Of a stretch of 64,000 nt of DNA, positions 39,437-47,673 are shown in pieces. Position 1 is the first letter of the stretch, and every line of letters begins with the position of its first letter. The notes beneath the pieces are model-generated. The model was not told where the DNA came from and did no database searches. It saw nothing but the letters and a program-made list of their open reading frames with translations. Where the stretch lies: NCBI RefSeq assembly GCF_001499965.1, contig NZ_LQIT01000006.1, forward strand, positions 1 to 64,000, in the 5' to 3' direction. The stretch comes from Mycobacterium sp. GA-2829. GTDB taxonomy: Bacteria; Actinomycetota; Actinomycetes; Mycobacteriales; Mycobacteriaceae. Both the position numbers and the translations under genes were made by a program.

Positions 39437-40552
39437 TCAGCCCGCGGCGGGGGCCGGCGTAACCGCCTGCACCGCAGACGCTTTGGTGGCCTCGGCCTTC
39501 ATCTTCCGGTACAGCTCGACGTAGTAGGGCAGGCACGCGGCCATCGCCTGTTCGGTGGTGAACAGCGGCCGGTAGCCCAGGTCGCGTTCGGCCTTGGCGA
39601 TCGAGAAGTAGTTGTCGAGGTAGATCCGTTCCACGCCGGTGGGTTCCAGCAGCGGTTTGGGCAGCCCGAACTTGAAGTGCAGCCACTGCCATGCCGTCAT
39701 CGCGAGGTGGACGAGCCGTCCCGGCACCCGCAACCGCGGATACCGCTCACCGCAGGCCTCGACGACCGGGCGGGAGAACTCGAACATGTTGACCGGATCG
39801 CCGTCGTTGACGAAGTACGCCTGACCCGGTGCGGTGCCGCCGGGCACCAGGTGTTGCGCGGCCAGGATGAACCCGTGGATCAGGTTGTGCACGTAGGAGT
39901 TGTCGAGTTTGACCTTCTTGCTGCCGACCAGCACCTTGACGTGGCCGGCCAGCACCGACTCGAACACCTTGCGGAACATGGTCTGGTCGCCGCGGCCCCA
40001 GATGCCGCTCGGCCGGATCGAGCACGTCAGCATGCCGTCGACCCCGTTGGCGGCGAGCACGTACTTCTCGGCGGCCACCTTGGTCTCGGTGTACAGATCG
40101 TTGAAACGTGTTGTGTAGGGCAGGGTCTCGTCCCCGGCGACGATCCGTTGGCCGCCCATCACCACGCTGTTGGATGCGGTGTAGACGAATCGTTTGACCC
40201 CGGCGGCCCGGCCCGCCCGCACCAGGTTCTCGGTGCCGCCGACGTTGACGGCGAAGCTGCGCTGCCGGTACTCGGGCGTGACCGACGCGCCGCCCATCAG
40301 GTCGATGATCGCGGCGGTGTGGAAGACGGTGTCGACGCCGGCGACCGCGGCGGCCACCGTCTCCGGATCGCAGATGTCACCGACGAGTGTCTCGAGCAGG
40401 GGGTGCTTCGGCAGCGGCGACGGGACGCGGTCGAAGGACCGTACCCGGTGACCGCGGTCGAGCAGTTCCGTCACGAGGTTGGCGCCGACGAAACCGGAGC
40501 CCCCGGTCACCAGCACCGTGCCGAGTTCGGTCGTCAACCGTGGATCGCCCAT
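39437..40552 (-). CDS. hsd: 3-beta-hydroxysteroid dehydrogenase/isomerase-family enzyme
   Basis: A 371-residue extended SDR. 'VLVTGGSGFVGANLVTELLDRGHRVRSFDR' is the NAD site and the catalytic residues are in 'YTASNSVVMGG' and 'LYTETKVAAEKYVL'. The M. tuberculosis orthologue at this locus (Rv1106c, 370 aa) oxidises cholesterol and pregnenolone at C3 and isomerises delta5 to delta4. The start is set by a TATCGT -10 box 6 nt upstream, which is directly followed by a KstR-type operator, so sterol induction is expected. Downstream of xseB in the same orientation. Confidence 0.92.
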   Translation of the reverse strand: MGDPRLTTELGTVLVTGGSGFVGANLVTELLDRGHRVRSFDRVPSPLPKHPLLETLVGDICDPETVAAAVAGVDTVFHTAAIIDLMGGASVTPEYRQRSFAVNVGGTENLVRAGRAAGVKRFVYTASNSVVMGGQRIVAGDETLPYTTRFNDLYTETKVAAEKYVLAANGVDGMLTCSIRPSGIWGRGDQTMFRKVFESVLAGHVKVLVGSKKVKLDNSYVHNLIHGFILAAQHLVPGGTAPGQAYFVNDGDPVNMFEFSRPVVEACGERYPRLRVPGRLVHLAMTAWQWLHFKFGLPKPLLEPTGVERIYLDNYFSIAKAERDLGYRPLFTTEQAMAACLPYYVELYRKMKAEATKASAVQAVTPAPAAG

Positions 40553-40558
40553 ACGGCG

Positions 40559-40564
40559 ACGATA
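40559..40564 (-). promoter_or_regulatory. -10 box of the 3-beta-HSD gene, leaderless-type
   Basis: Minus-strand TATCGT stands 6 nt from the ATG at 40552. It separates this gene's transcription from that of xseB upstream. Confidence 0.5.
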
Positions 40565-40566
40565 AC

Positions 40567-40580
40567 TGAAACGTGTTCCA
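40567..40580. promoter_or_regulatory. KstR-type operator upstream of 3-beta-HSD
   Basis: TGAAACGTGTTCCA matches TnnAACnnGTTnnA exactly and lies inside the 20-bp near-palindrome AACTGAAACGTGTTCCAGTT (40564-40583). It covers the spacer immediately upstream of the -10, where a bound repressor blocks polymerase. Confidence 0.75.
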
Positions 40581-40614
40581 GTTTTCCAGGCCTACGCGAG
40601 AAGTGCTTGCCCGG

Positions 40615-40827
40615 TCAACCGTCGTCGGACTCGCGCCCCCCTAGCGCGGACTCGATGCGCTGACGGGCACCGGCTAAGTGCTCCTCGCAGCATCGCGCCA
40701 GCTCCTCGCCGCGCTCCCACAGCTTCAGCGACGCCTCGAGGTCGAGGCCGCCGTGCTCGAGTTGCTGCACGACGGCGACCAGTTCGTCGCGCGCCTCTTC
40801 GTACCCCATCTCACTAATGGGCTTCAT
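40615..40827 (-). CDS. xseB: Exodeoxyribonuclease VII small subunit
   Basis: A 70-residue helical protein with '[44 protein letters not shown]', the whole XseB signature. It binds the C-terminal region of XseA and is needed for exonuclease VII, which degrades single-stranded DNA from both ends. The ATG at 40827 has GAGGG 7 nt upstream and overlaps the xseA end by 14 bp; a later ATG at 40809 is possible. Rv1107c locus. Confidence 0.93.
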   Translation of the reverse strand: MKPISEMGYEEARDELVAVVQQLEHGGLDLEASLKLWERGEELARCCEEHLAGARQRIESALGGRESDDG

Positions 40828-42043
40828 CGGTTCCCTCACTCGTCGCGCTGATCGCACCGTCGGCGACCCGGATGCGCAACCGGGTGCCCGCCGGCGCGTC
40901 GTCCGTCGTCTTCAGGACATGGGTGTCGGGCAGGGTCTGCACGACCGCGTACCCGCGGGCCAGCGTCGCCGCCGGACCCAGCGTGGTCAGCCGGGCGGTG
41001 AGGTGGCCGATGCGCTCGGATTCCACCGCCACCAGCCGGCGGACATCGCGGCGGGCGGCCGCCCGCGCGCGCTGCACCTCGTCGGCGCGGGAGTCGATCG
41101 CCTGCAGCGGCCGGGCCAGCACCGGCCTGCTGCGCAGCTGGTCGAGGTGGCGCTGTTCGCGGCGCACCCAGTCGCGCAGGGCGCGGGCGCTGCGCGCGCG
41201 CAGGTCGGCGACGTAGTCCTGCTCGGCGGCCGCGTCGGGTACCAGACGTTTCGCCGCGTCGGTGGGCGTGGCCGCGCGCACGTCGGCGACCAGATCGCAC
41301 AGCGGGTTGTCGGGTTCGTGGCCGATCGCGCTGACCACCGGGGTGGTGCACCTGGCGATCTCGCGGCACAGCGTCTCGTCGGAGAACGGCAGCAGATCTT
41401 CGACGCTGCCGCCGCCACGGGCGAGCACGATGACGTCGACACCGGGGTCCCGGTCCAGGTCGCGCAGCGCCTCGACGATCTGCGGGACCGCGCTGGGGCC
41501 CTGCACGATCGTGTTGCGTACGGCGAAGCGGACCGCGGGCCAGCGGTTGGTCGCGACGGTCATCACGTCGCGTTCGGCGTGGCTGGCGCGGCCGGTGATC
41601 AGCCCGATCGTGCCGGGCAGGAACGGGATCGGCCGCTTGAGCCGCGGGTCGAAGAGCCCCTCGGCGTCGAGGAGTCGGCGCAGCCGGTCGATGCGAGCCA
41701 GCAGTTCACCGATGCCCACGGCGCGGATCTCGCTGATCCGCAGGCTGAACGACCCGTTGCGGGTGTAGAACTGCGGTTTACCCAGCACGATCACCTGGGT
41801 GCCCTCCGACAGCGGCACCGGGGCGTTGGCCACCAGGTCGCGCGGAGCGCTCACCGACAGCGACATGTCCGCCGCGGGGTCGCGCAACACCATCCACGCC
41901 GTCGTCTGGCGGATCTTCAGCTCGGTGAGCTGACCTTCGATCCACACGCTCCCGAGCCGGTCGATGTACTTCGCGACTCGCGTGGCGACGGCACGTACCG
42001 GCCACGGATTGTCGGCGGACTTTCCCTGTTCGGGGGTCGTCAC
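40814..42043 (-). CDS. xseA: Exodeoxyribonuclease VII large subunit
   Basis: A 409-residue protein. The OB-fold domain (about 10-110) includes '[25 protein letters not shown]'. The catalytic domain has '[27 protein letters not shown]', '[20 protein letters not shown]' and '[30 protein letters not shown]', all diagnostic. A coiled coil for XseB binding follows, ending with the typical 'LARGYAVVQ' motif. The GTG start overlaps the stop of the upstream gene (GTGA). Rv1108c locus. Confidence 0.95.
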   Translation of the reverse strand: MTTPEQGKSADNPWPVRAVATRVAKYIDRLGSVWIEGQLTELKIRQTTAWMVLRDPAADMSLSVSAPRDLVANAPVPLSEGTQVIVLGKPQFYTRNGSFSLRISEIRAVGIGELLARIDRLRRLLDAEGLFDPRLKRPIPFLPGTIGLITGRASHAERDVMTVATNRWPAVRFAVRNTIVQGPSAVPQIVEALRDLDRDPGVDVIVLARGGGSVEDLLPFSDETLCREIARCTTPVVSAIGHEPDNPLCDLVADVRAATPTDAAKRLVPDAAAEQDYVADLRARSARALRDWVRREQRHLDQLRSRPVLARPLQAIDSRADEVQRARAAARRDVRRLVAVESERIGHLTARLTTLGPAATLARGYAVVQTLPDTHVLKTTDDAPAGTRLRIRVADGAISATSEGTDEAH

Positions 42044-42594
42044 TTCGCGGTGGCGCGCGTGATCCGGTTCGCCAGCAGGGTCTGGAACGGGGCGCGCGAA
42101 CGCGTGGCGCCCTCGTAGTCGAGCAGCGCCTCGAGGTCGTCGACGCTCAGCGAAGGCAGCCGTGCGCGCAGCTGCGCCAGCGTCAGCGATTCGTAGTCCA
42201 GTTCGGTGACGATCGACGGCGTGTCGGTGCCGGCGGAGGACTGCTCGGCGCCGGTCTGGGCGCCGTTGTTCTCCGGTTCGCCCGTGGAGAACAGCGCGAA
42301 GCGGCCCTCGGTGCGCCGCTCCCCGTCGCCCTCGGTCGATGCGGAGTCGTCGTCCTCGTCGAACGTCGCCCACTCCGGCTGCTCGTCCTTGGGCGGGAAC
42401 AGGTTCTCCAGCGTCTCGTCGCCCTTGTTCACCAGGTCGGCGATGTTCTGCTGGAAATGGATCACGATGCTGGCGACCTGACTGGCCACGGTCATCGGAT
42501 ACATCAGGATCGTGTGTGGCAGCTTGCGGGTTTCCTCGACCGCGGTGACGGCGGCGCCGACCAGCAGACGGACCCCATAGGGTGCGGTAGCCAT
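42040..42594 (-). CDS. Lipid droplet-associated-type protein (Rv1109c-like)
   Basis: A 184-residue protein. Residues about 8-50 are amphipathic and hydrophobic ('[36 protein letters not shown]'), a layout seen in the actinobacterial lipid-droplet small protein (MLDS) family. An acidic linker follows, then a helical C-terminal segment '[34 protein letters not shown]'. Binding to triacylglycerol droplets is inferred from family resemblance. It is coupled to xseA by a GTGA overlap, and a TAnnnT box precedes its ATG by 6 nt. Divergent from ispH. Confidence 0.7.
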   Translation of the reverse strand: MATAPYGVRLLVGAAVTAVEETRKLPHTILMYPMTVASQVASIVIHFQQNIADLVNKGDETLENLFPPKDEQPEWATFDEDDDSASTEGDGERRTEGRFALFSTGEPENNGAQTGAEQSSAGTDTPSIVTELDYESLTLAQLRARLPSLSVDDLEALLDYEGATRSRAPFQTLLANRITRATAK

Positions 42595-42600
42595 GCCGAC

Positions 42601-42606
42601 AGCCTA
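42601..42606 (-). promoter_or_regulatory. -10 box, leaderless-type, of the Rv1109c-xseA-xseB unit
   Basis: Minus-strand TAGGCT stands 6 nt from the ATG at 42594, 28 bp from the divergent ispH -10. Confidence 0.5.
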
Positions 42607-42634
42607 CGGCTGGGCGGTCGGTGGCACCGGTCAG

Positions 42635-42640
42635 TACCCT
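42635..42640 (+). promoter_or_regulatory. -10 box, leaderless-type, of ispH
   Basis: TACCCT ends 7 nt before the ATG at 42648. It argues against the in-frame GTG at 42621. Confidence 0.5.
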
Positions 42641-42647
42641 GGGAACC

Positions 42648-43649
42648 ATGCCGTCGACGATCAACATGGGGATTCCGGGTGCGTCCAGCTCGGTGACGGG
42701 CGGCGTGTCCGGTAAGCGCGTCCTGCTGGCCGAACCGCGTGGGTACTGCGCCGGCGTGGACCGCGCGGTGGAGACCGTCGAGCGCGCGTTGGAGAAGCAC
42801 GGCGCTCCGGTGTACGTCCGTCACGAGATCGTGCACAACCGCTACGTGGTGGACACGCTGGCCAAGGCCGGCGCCGTCTTCGTCGAGCAGACCGACGAGG
42901 TGCCCGAGGGTGCGATCGTCGTGTTCTCCGCCCACGGCGTGGCGCCGACCGTCCACGAAGAGGCCGCCGCCCGCAATCTGAAGACCATCGACGCCACGTG
43001 CCCGCTGGTCACCAAGGTGCACAACGAGGCCAAACGCTTCGCCCGCGACGACTACGACATCCTGCTCGTCGGCCACGAGGGCCACGAGGAGGTCGTCGGC
43101 ACCGCCGGTGAGGCGCCCGACCACGTCCAGGTCGTCGACAATCCCGACGCGGTCGACAAGGTCACCGTGCGCGACCCGAACAAGGTCATCTGGCTGTCGC
43201 AGACCACGCTGAGCGTCGACGAGACGATGGAGACCGTCCGCCGGCTGCGCGAGAAGTTCCCGACGCTGCAGGATCCGCCGAGCGACGACATCTGCTACGC
43301 CACGCAGAACCGCCAGGTCGCGGTCAAGGCGATGGCGCCCGAGTGTGAACTCGTGATCGTCGTCGGGTCGAAGAACTCGTCGAACTCGGTGCGGTTGGTC
43401 GAGGTGGCGCTGGGCGCCGGGGCCGACGCGGCGCACCTGGTCGACTACGCCGACGACATCGACCCGGCCTGGCTCGACGGCGTCACCACCGTCGGCGTCA
43501 CCTCCGGCGCGTCGGTGCCCGAGGTCCTGGTGCGCGGGGTGCTCGACCGCCTCGCCGACTACGGGTACGGCACCGTGCAGCCGGTCACCACCGCCAACGA
43601 GACGCTGGTGTTCGCGCTACCCCGGGAGATCCGGCCCGCCCGTAGCTGA
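42648..43649 (+). CDS. ispH: 4-hydroxy-3-methylbut-2-enyl diphosphate reductase (LytB2)
   Basis: A 333-residue iron-sulfur enzyme. The three cluster cysteines are C34 ('[13 protein letters not shown]'), C118 ('[12 protein letters not shown]') and C216 ('[11 protein letters not shown]'). '[13 protein letters not shown]' and 'VFSAHGVAP' hold substrate-binding residues. It makes IPP and DMAPP from HMBPP, the last step of the non-mevalonate pathway. Length and locus match M. tuberculosis LytB2 (Rv1110). Confidence 0.96.
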   Translation: MPSTINMGIPGASSSVTGGVSGKRVLLAEPRGYCAGVDRAVETVERALEKHGAPVYVRHEIVHNRYVVDTLAKAGAVFVEQTDEVPEGAIVVFSAHGVAPTVHEEAAARNLKTIDATCPLVTKVHNEAKRFARDDYDILLVGHEGHEEVVGTAGEAPDHVQVVDNPDAVDKVTVRDPNKVIWLSQTTLSVDETMETVRRLREKFPTLQDPPSDDICYATQNRQVAVKAMAPECELVIVVGSKNSSNSVRLVEVALGAGADAAHLVDYADDIDPAWLDGVTTVGVTSGASVPEVLVRGVLDRLADYGYGTVQPVTTANETLVFALPREIRPARS

Positions 43650-43662
43650 GCGGGCCAGTCCC

Positions 43663-43668
43663 TAGGCT
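43663..43668 (+). promoter_or_regulatory. -10 box, leaderless-type, of the zinc-ribbon gene
   Basis: TAGGCT ends 6 nt before the ATG at 43675. Confidence 0.45.
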
Positions 43669-43674
43669 GGACGG

Positions 43675-43881
43675 ATGTTCTTCTTCCTGTTCGGCCTCAG
43701 CACCAAACAGCAATACCTCGGCGCCGGGCCGACCCGGACCTGCCCGCGCTGTCACAACACCACGCAGTGGACGGTCATGCGGCAGTACCGGCAGTTCACC
43801 GTGTTCTTCATCCCGCTGGCGCGGTGGAAGCGGCGACAGTTCGAGGTGTGCGGGATCTGCGGCACGACCGTGGCGGCCTGA
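43675..43881 (+). CDS. Small zinc-ribbon protein
   Basis: A 68-residue protein. A hydrophobic start (MFFFLFGLSTKQQ) is followed by 'CPRCHN' and 'CGICGT', two CxxC knuckles 36 residues apart that form a zinc ribbon. Between them is a beta-rich segment 'WTVMRQYRQFTVFFIPLARWKR'. It matches the zinc-ribbon_15 type of short actinobacterial proteins of unknown role. Leaderless-type promoter. Convergent with the DUF6542 gene, with a 3-bp gap. Confidence 0.8.
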   Translation: MFFFLFGLSTKQQYLGAGPTRTCPRCHNTTQWTVMRQYRQFTVFFIPLARWKRRQFEVCGICGTTVAA

Positions 43882-43884
43882 CCG

Positions 43885-44991
43885 TCAGACGTCGTACTCC
43901 CACGCGTCGGCATCCCACTCCGAGCGGGGACGCGGACGGCTGCGGTACTGGCTCGGCTGGTCGTCCCCGTCGGCGCCGCGGTAACGCACCCGCGAGATCG
44001 GGTGATGGCCCGGGCTGCCGTTGCGTGGCTCCGGCGGCTCGTAGGGCTCGTAGGCGTCGAAGCGGCTGGGACGCTCGGTCCGGCGCTCGGATCTGTCGTT
44101 CGACGACGACCGCCGCGCGCGGGGCGGCTGCTGCTTGCGCGGTTCACGGGCTTCGCGCGGCGCCTGGGTGCGGGACCGGCGCCGCGGCTCCGGGGTCTCG
44201 GAGGTCCGTGACGCCGAGCGGGGCCGACGCGGCCGGTCGACGACGGGTTCGATGATCTCGGTCTCCGGCGGGCGGTTGTGCCGTGAGCGCGACGGTGCGG
44301 CGCGTTTGGTCGGTTTGCGTGCGGCTCCGGCGCGTGCGGTGTCACGCCTGGTGCGGCTGCGCTCGGCGGCCGGTTTGGCGGTGCGCCGCGGCCGTTCGGC
44401 GCTGCGCGGGCGCCGCGGCGGCGCATCCTCCGCGTCACCGTCGCCGGCCGCGGGTTTGGCGAACAGCCCGGACACCGTCGCGGTGAGTGTGCCCAGCAGA
44501 CCGCCGCCGGGTTTCGCGGCCGGTGCCGCCTCGCCGGCGGTGGCGTTCGCGTGGCGGGCGGACATGCCCAGGTACCAGCGGGCCATCCCGATCAGCAGGA
44601 CCGCCGCGGATGTGAAGAACATCAACGGGAACCGCTCGATGAGGGGATAGCCACAGTTGATCGCCAGGTCTTTGAGGCCCTGGATCTCGGAGCCGTGGAA
44701 GAGGAAGTAGGCGCCCGGCACGGTCACGAACAGCAGCAACGGCGGCTGGATAACCGCGGTGAACAGGCCGGACTGCCGGACGGCGAGTACGGCGAGCAGG
44801 CAGCCGAGGACGTAGCATCCGGCGAACACGGACCCGAGTTCACGGCTGCCGGAGCCGGCGTCGAACGCGAAGCCGACGGCGGTGAGGGTGAACGCCAGCA
44901 CCACCGCACCCCACCAGGGCAGACCTGGGAAAAGTGGATGCACAGAGCGGTGGTCGGCCGGTACTGCCGACCGTGCGCGCTGTCCGGACAC
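43885..44991 (-). CDS. DUF6542 membrane protein with long Arg-rich tail (Rv1111c-like)
   Basis: A 368-residue protein. Residues about 20-150 contain four hydrophobic helices ('WWGAVVLAFTLTAVGFAFDA', 'LGSVFAGCYVLGCLLAVLAV', 'LLLFVTVPGAYFLF' and 'LMFFTSAAVLLIGMARWYL'). The C-terminal 200 residues are disordered and rich in Arg, Pro and Ser, ending in acidic 'DADAWEYDV'. Function unknown. The GTG at 44991 is supported by a TACGGT box 6 nt upstream. It lies divergent from ychF. Confidence 0.78.
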   Translation of the reverse strand: MSGQRARSAVPADHRSVHPLFPGLPWWGAVVLAFTLTAVGFAFDAGSGSRELGSVFAGCYVLGCLLAVLAVRQSGLFTAVIQPPLLLFVTVPGAYFLFHGSEIQGLKDLAINCGYPLIERFPLMFFTSAAVLLIGMARWYLGMSARHANATAGEAAPAAKPGGGLLGTLTATVSGLFAKPAAGDGDAEDAPPRRPRSAERPRRTAKPAAERSRTRRDTARAGAARKPTKRAAPSRSRHNRPPETEIIEPVVDRPRRPRSASRTSETPEPRRRSRTQAPREAREPRKQQPPRARRSSSNDRSERRTERPSRFDAYEPYEPPEPRNGSPGHHPISRVRYRGADGDDQPSQYRSRPRPRSEWDADAWEYDV

Positions 44992-44997
44992 AGCTAG

Positions 44998-45003
44998 ACC
45001 GTA
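44998..45003 (-). promoter_or_regulatory. -10 box, leaderless-type, of the DUF6542 gene
   Basis: Minus-strand TACGGT stands 6 nt from the GTG at 44991 and sets that non-ATG start. Confidence 0.45.
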
Positions 45004-45075
45004 CCGGCTCGTCCCGAGAGCGCGCGTCCAGCGCGCGCGGGCGTGCCCGTCGCGCTCTGGCAGACTGTGGTTCCT

Positions 45076-46149
45076 GTGGGCCTCAACCTGGGAATCGTCG
45101 GACTGCCGAATGTCGGTAAGTCCACTCTGTTCAATGCGCTGACGCGCAACAACGTGCTGGCGGCGAACTACCCGTTCGCGACCATCGAACCCAACGAGGG
45201 TGTGGTCGCGCTCCCGGATCCCAGGCTCGTCGAGCTCGCGAAGATGTTTCATTCCGAGAAGATTGTGCCCGCGCCGGTGACATTCGTCGACATCGCCGGG
45301 ATCGTGAAGGGCGCCTCGGAGGGGGCCGGCCTGGGCAACAAGTTCCTCGCCAACATCCGCGAATGCGATGCGATCTGCCAGGTCGTGCGGGTGTTCGCCG
45401 ACGACGACGTCGTGCACGTCGACGGCAAGGTGGACCCGAAATCCGACATCGAGGTGATCGAGACCGAGCTCATCCTCGCCGACATGCAGACGCTGGAGAA
45501 GGCGGTGCCGCGGCTGGAGAAGGAAGCCCGCACGCACAAGGACCGCAAGCCCGTCCTGGACGCGGCGCTCGCCGCGCAGGAGGTGCTCAACGGCGGTAAG
45601 ACGCTGTTCGCCGCGGGCACCGACGTCAGCCTGTTGCGGGAGTTGAATCTCATGACCACCAAACCGTTCCTGTATGTCTTCAACGCCGACGAGTCGGTGC
45701 TGACCGACGAGGCGCGCAAGGCCGAGCTGCGGGAGTTGGTGGCGCCTGCGGACTGTGTGTTCCTCGACGCGAAGATCGAGGCGGAACTGCAGGAGCTCGA
45801 TGACGAGTCCGCGGCGGAGCTGCTGGAGTCGATCGGGCAGACCGAACGCGGGCTCGACGCGCTGGCGCGGGCCGGCTTCCACACGCTGAAGCTGCAGACC
45901 TATCTGACGGCCGGGCCGAAAGAGGCGCGGGCGTGGACGATCCATCAGGGCGACACCGCGCCGAAGGCCGCCGGGGTGATCCACTCGGATTTCGAGAAGG
46001 GCTTCATCAAGGCCGAGATCGTGTCGTTCGACGATCTGCGCGAGGCCGGGTCGATGGCCGCAGCCAAGGCGGCGGGCAAGGTCCGCATGGAGGGTAAGGA
46101 CTACGTGATGGCCGACGGCGACGTGGTGGAGTTCCGCTTCAACGTCTAG
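45076..46149 (+). CDS. ychF: Redox-regulated ATPase YchF (OLA1/Obg-family)
   Basis: A 357-residue protein. G1 is 'GIVGLPNVGKSTLFNALT', G3 'DIAGIVKGASEGAGLGNKFL', and in place of the NKxD motif is 'YVFNADES', the change that makes YchF prefer ATP. A TGS domain ends the protein ('YVMADGDVVEFRFNV'). It binds the ribosome and regulates translation and oxidative-stress responses. The GTG at 45076 gives the same length as the M. tuberculosis protein Rv1112; an upstream ATG frame would add unrelated residues. Confidence 0.95.
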   Translation: MGLNLGIVGLPNVGKSTLFNALTRNNVLAANYPFATIEPNEGVVALPDPRLVELAKMFHSEKIVPAPVTFVDIAGIVKGASEGAGLGNKFLANIRECDAICQVVRVFADDDVVHVDGKVDPKSDIEVIETELILADMQTLEKAVPRLEKEARTHKDRKPVLDAALAAQEVLNGGKTLFAAGTDVSLLRELNLMTTKPFLYVFNADESVLTDEARKAELRELVAPADCVFLDAKIEAELQELDDESAAELLESIGQTERGLDALARAGFHTLKLQTYLTAGPKEARAWTIHQGDTAPKAAGVIHSDFEKGFIKAEIVSFDDLREAGSMAAAKAAGKVRMEGKDYVMADGDVVEFRFNV

Positions 46150-46164
46150 GGCTGCAGAGTGCGC

Positions 46165-46220
46165 CGAGACTACGGAAGATGACGGAAATCCCGCGAAATG
46201 CGTCACCTTCCGTAGTCTCG
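46165..46220 (+). terminator. Hairpin CGAGACTACGGAAG family, copy after ychF
   Basis: 20-bp arms (46165-46184 and 46201-46220) pair with one mismatch around a 16-nt loop. It follows ychF by 15 bp. A related but decayed copy occurs at 46653-46701, on the other side of the VOC gene. Confidence 0.6.
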
Positions 46221-46247
46221 CGGAGCTGACTTGTCGGAGGGCGTCCC

Positions 46248-46253
46248 TAGCAT
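46248..46253 (+). promoter_or_regulatory. -10 box, leaderless-type, of the VOC gene
   Basis: TAGCAT ends 7 nt before the ATG at 46261. Confidence 0.45.
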
Positions 46254-46260
46254 CCGGCGT

Positions 46261-46671
46261 ATGAATTTCGTGTCGACCCGCATCATCACCGCCGACGTGA
46301 ACCGGCTGGTTGCGTTCTACGAGAAGGTCACCGGCGTGGCCGCCGTCTGGGGTAACGAACTGTTCGCGGAGATCCCCACGCCGGTCGGCACGCTGGCGAT
46401 CGGAAGCGACAAGACGGTTGCGCTGTTCGGTGCCGGATCCGCCGAGCCCGCCGCGAATCGCAGCGCGATCCTCGAGTTCCTCGTCGACGACGTGGATGCC
46501 GAGTACGCGCGGCTTCGTGGCGAACTCACCGAGGTGGTCACCGAGCCGACGACGATGCCGTGGGGTAACCGTGCGCTGTTGTTCCGTGACCCCGACGGGA
46601 ACCTGGTCAATCTGTTCACTCCGGTCACGGATGCCGCTCGCGCGAAGTTCGCTCGAGACTACGGAAGGTGA
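46261..46671 (+). CDS. VOC-family (glyoxalase/bleomycin-resistance fold) protein
   Basis: A 136-residue single-domain VOC protein: 'TRIITADVNRLVAFYEKVTGV' opens the first beta-alpha-beta unit and 'ALLFRDPDGNLVNLFTPV' closes the second. Dimeric VOC proteins include glyoxalases, dioxygenases and drug-binding proteins; no specific activity can be assigned. Its last codons fall within a degenerate copy of the CGAGACTACGGAAG hairpin, so the repeat has contributed to its C-terminus (ARDYGR). Confidence 0.8.
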   Translation: MNFVSTRIITADVNRLVAFYEKVTGVAAVWGNELFAEIPTPVGTLAIGSDKTVALFGAGSAEPAANRSAILEFLVDDVDAEYARLRGELTEVVTEPTTMPWGNRALLFRDPDGNLVNLFTPVTDAARAKFARDYGR

Positions 46672-46701
46672 CCGAAATCCCGCGGAATCCGTCAACAACC
46701 G
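46653..46701 (+). repeat. Degenerate copy of the CGAGACTACGGAAG hairpin
   Basis: CGAGACTACGGAAGGTGACC followed by GAAATCCCGCGGAAT repeats the left arm and loop of the hairpin at 46165; the right arm has drifted. It overlaps the 3' end of the VOC gene. The two copies flank that gene. Confidence 0.55.
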
Positions 46702-46725
46702 TCGTCTGGGCGGCGCGCGGACGCG

Positions 46726-47081
46726 CTAACCCGCCGCCAGCACCGCATGCGACCGCACATCGGCGCTGCCGGGTCGCCGCAGCCGGTCCACCTCACTGAA
46801 CCCGGCCGCGGCCAGCATCCGCGCCATCCCGTCGACCGGCCACCGGTAGGCGGTCGTGACCTTGTGCGCGAACGCCTCGACCGTGTCGCCCTCGAAGCAC
46901 CCCACCACGAGCGTTCCGCCGGGCACGATCGCCCGGCGTCCAGCACGGTGCCGTCGCACGATCAGAGATTGCGCGCCAGGAACCGCAGATCCTCTGAGTG
47001 CACCTGCGCCACCGAACCGAACATCCGGATGTAGACGTCGGCGAGCTCGCCGTAGCGGTTCCTGATGTCGTCTTCGGGCAT
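46726..47081 (-). pseudogene. Decayed SAM-dependent methyltransferase
   Basis: An ATG at 47081 opens 'MPEDDIRNRYGELADVYIRMFGSVAQVHSEDLRFLARNL' and then stops at 46962. In another frame, 46925-46726 encodes 'GGTLVVGCFEGDTVEAFAHKVTTAYRWPVDGMARMLAAAGFSEVDRLRRPG' and the end of a protein. These are the N- and C-terminal parts of class I methyltransferases of about 200 residues. The central SAM-binding core (about 90 residues) is missing and the halves are out of frame, so an internal deletion with frameshift inactivated the gene. Confidence 0.75.
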
Positions 47082-47135
47082 CGCCGAAAGTGTAGGGCCG
47101 ACGCTCGTCTCGTCGTCCACGCGCCGTCGCGGCGT

Positions 47136-47141
47136 TAGAGT
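47136..47141 (+). promoter_or_regulatory. -10 box, leaderless-type, of the coiled-coil gene
   Basis: TAGAGT ends 6 nt before the GTG at 47148. Confidence 0.45.
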
Positions 47142-47147
47142 TGACCC

Positions 47148-47507
47148 GTGGTCGGTGAGGAACGGACCGACGCGCGGGACACAGACGGGGACCGCGCCGC
47201 TGAGCTGGACGATCGCGCAAGGGGTCTCGCGCGACGCGAAGACGACCTCGCACGCCGCGAGCAGGTCGCCGACGAACGCGACCGCCTGGCCGACGACCGG
47301 GACCGCATCGCGGACGCGCGTGAACAAGCTGCCGACGAGCGGGAAGTGCGCGCGGACGAACGTGAGGGCGCGGTCGAAGAGCGTGAACGCGAACGACTGC
47401 GGCGTCTCGATGACGCCGACCAGCGCATGCATGCCGCGGCCGAACGGGAGCGCGCCGAGATCGCGCGTGCGGTGGCGGAGACGCAACGGCGAGTCGATGG
47501 ACCATGA
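47148..47507 (+). CDS. Highly charged coiled-coil protein
   Basis: A 119-residue protein made almost only of Arg, Asp, Glu and Ala, with repeated 'ADERDRLADDRDRIADAREQAADER'-type heptads from about residue 18 to 115, so it is a single long coiled coil. No enzymatic domain is visible. Similar repeats occur in actinobacterial proteins attached to GAF/ANTAR regulators, and two ANTAR genes lie 1-2 kb downstream, but a link is only a guess. The GTG start is supported by a TAnnnT box 6 nt upstream. Confidence 0.65.
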   Translation: MVGEERTDARDTDGDRAAELDDRARGLARREDDLARREQVADERDRLADDRDRIADAREQAADEREVRADEREGAVEERERERLRRLDDADQRMHAAAERERAEIARAVAETQRRVDGP

Positions 47508-47514
47508 CCGGTAC

Positions 47515-47540
47515 GTTTGAGAAGTTCGGCGGGCGGGTAA
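47515..47540 (+). promoter_or_regulatory. Candidate SigF-type promoter GTTT-N16-GGGTAA
   Basis: GTTT at 47515-47518 and GGGTAA at 47535-47540 are spaced as in mycobacterial sigma-F promoters (GTTT-N15-17-GGGTAT). It would drive the SnoaL-like gene downstream, with a leader of over 100 nt if the GTG at 47674 is the start, or about 40 nt if the GTG at 47590 is used. Confidence 0.45.
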
Positions 47541-47673
47541 GACGTGCCGGCGGGACACCAGAAGTAGTTGCATCCATGGTCCCCGCTAGGTGACCGCTCG
47601 GACGCAACTCGAACGTGTTCAGCAGCGTGCACCTTCTCGGGCGGTCACCGCCCTCACACGCGACGATGGATCG

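Noticed and set aside
43885-46698. Single 937-residue protein spanning the DUF6542 gene and the region opposite ychF
   Set aside because: Only the part below 44991 has membrane helices and a promoter; the rest is antisense to ychF.
47610-47623. KstR-like sequence TCGAACGTGTTCAG
   Set aside because: The last fixed A is G and it is not placed at a -10 box, so it falls below the three perfect sites.
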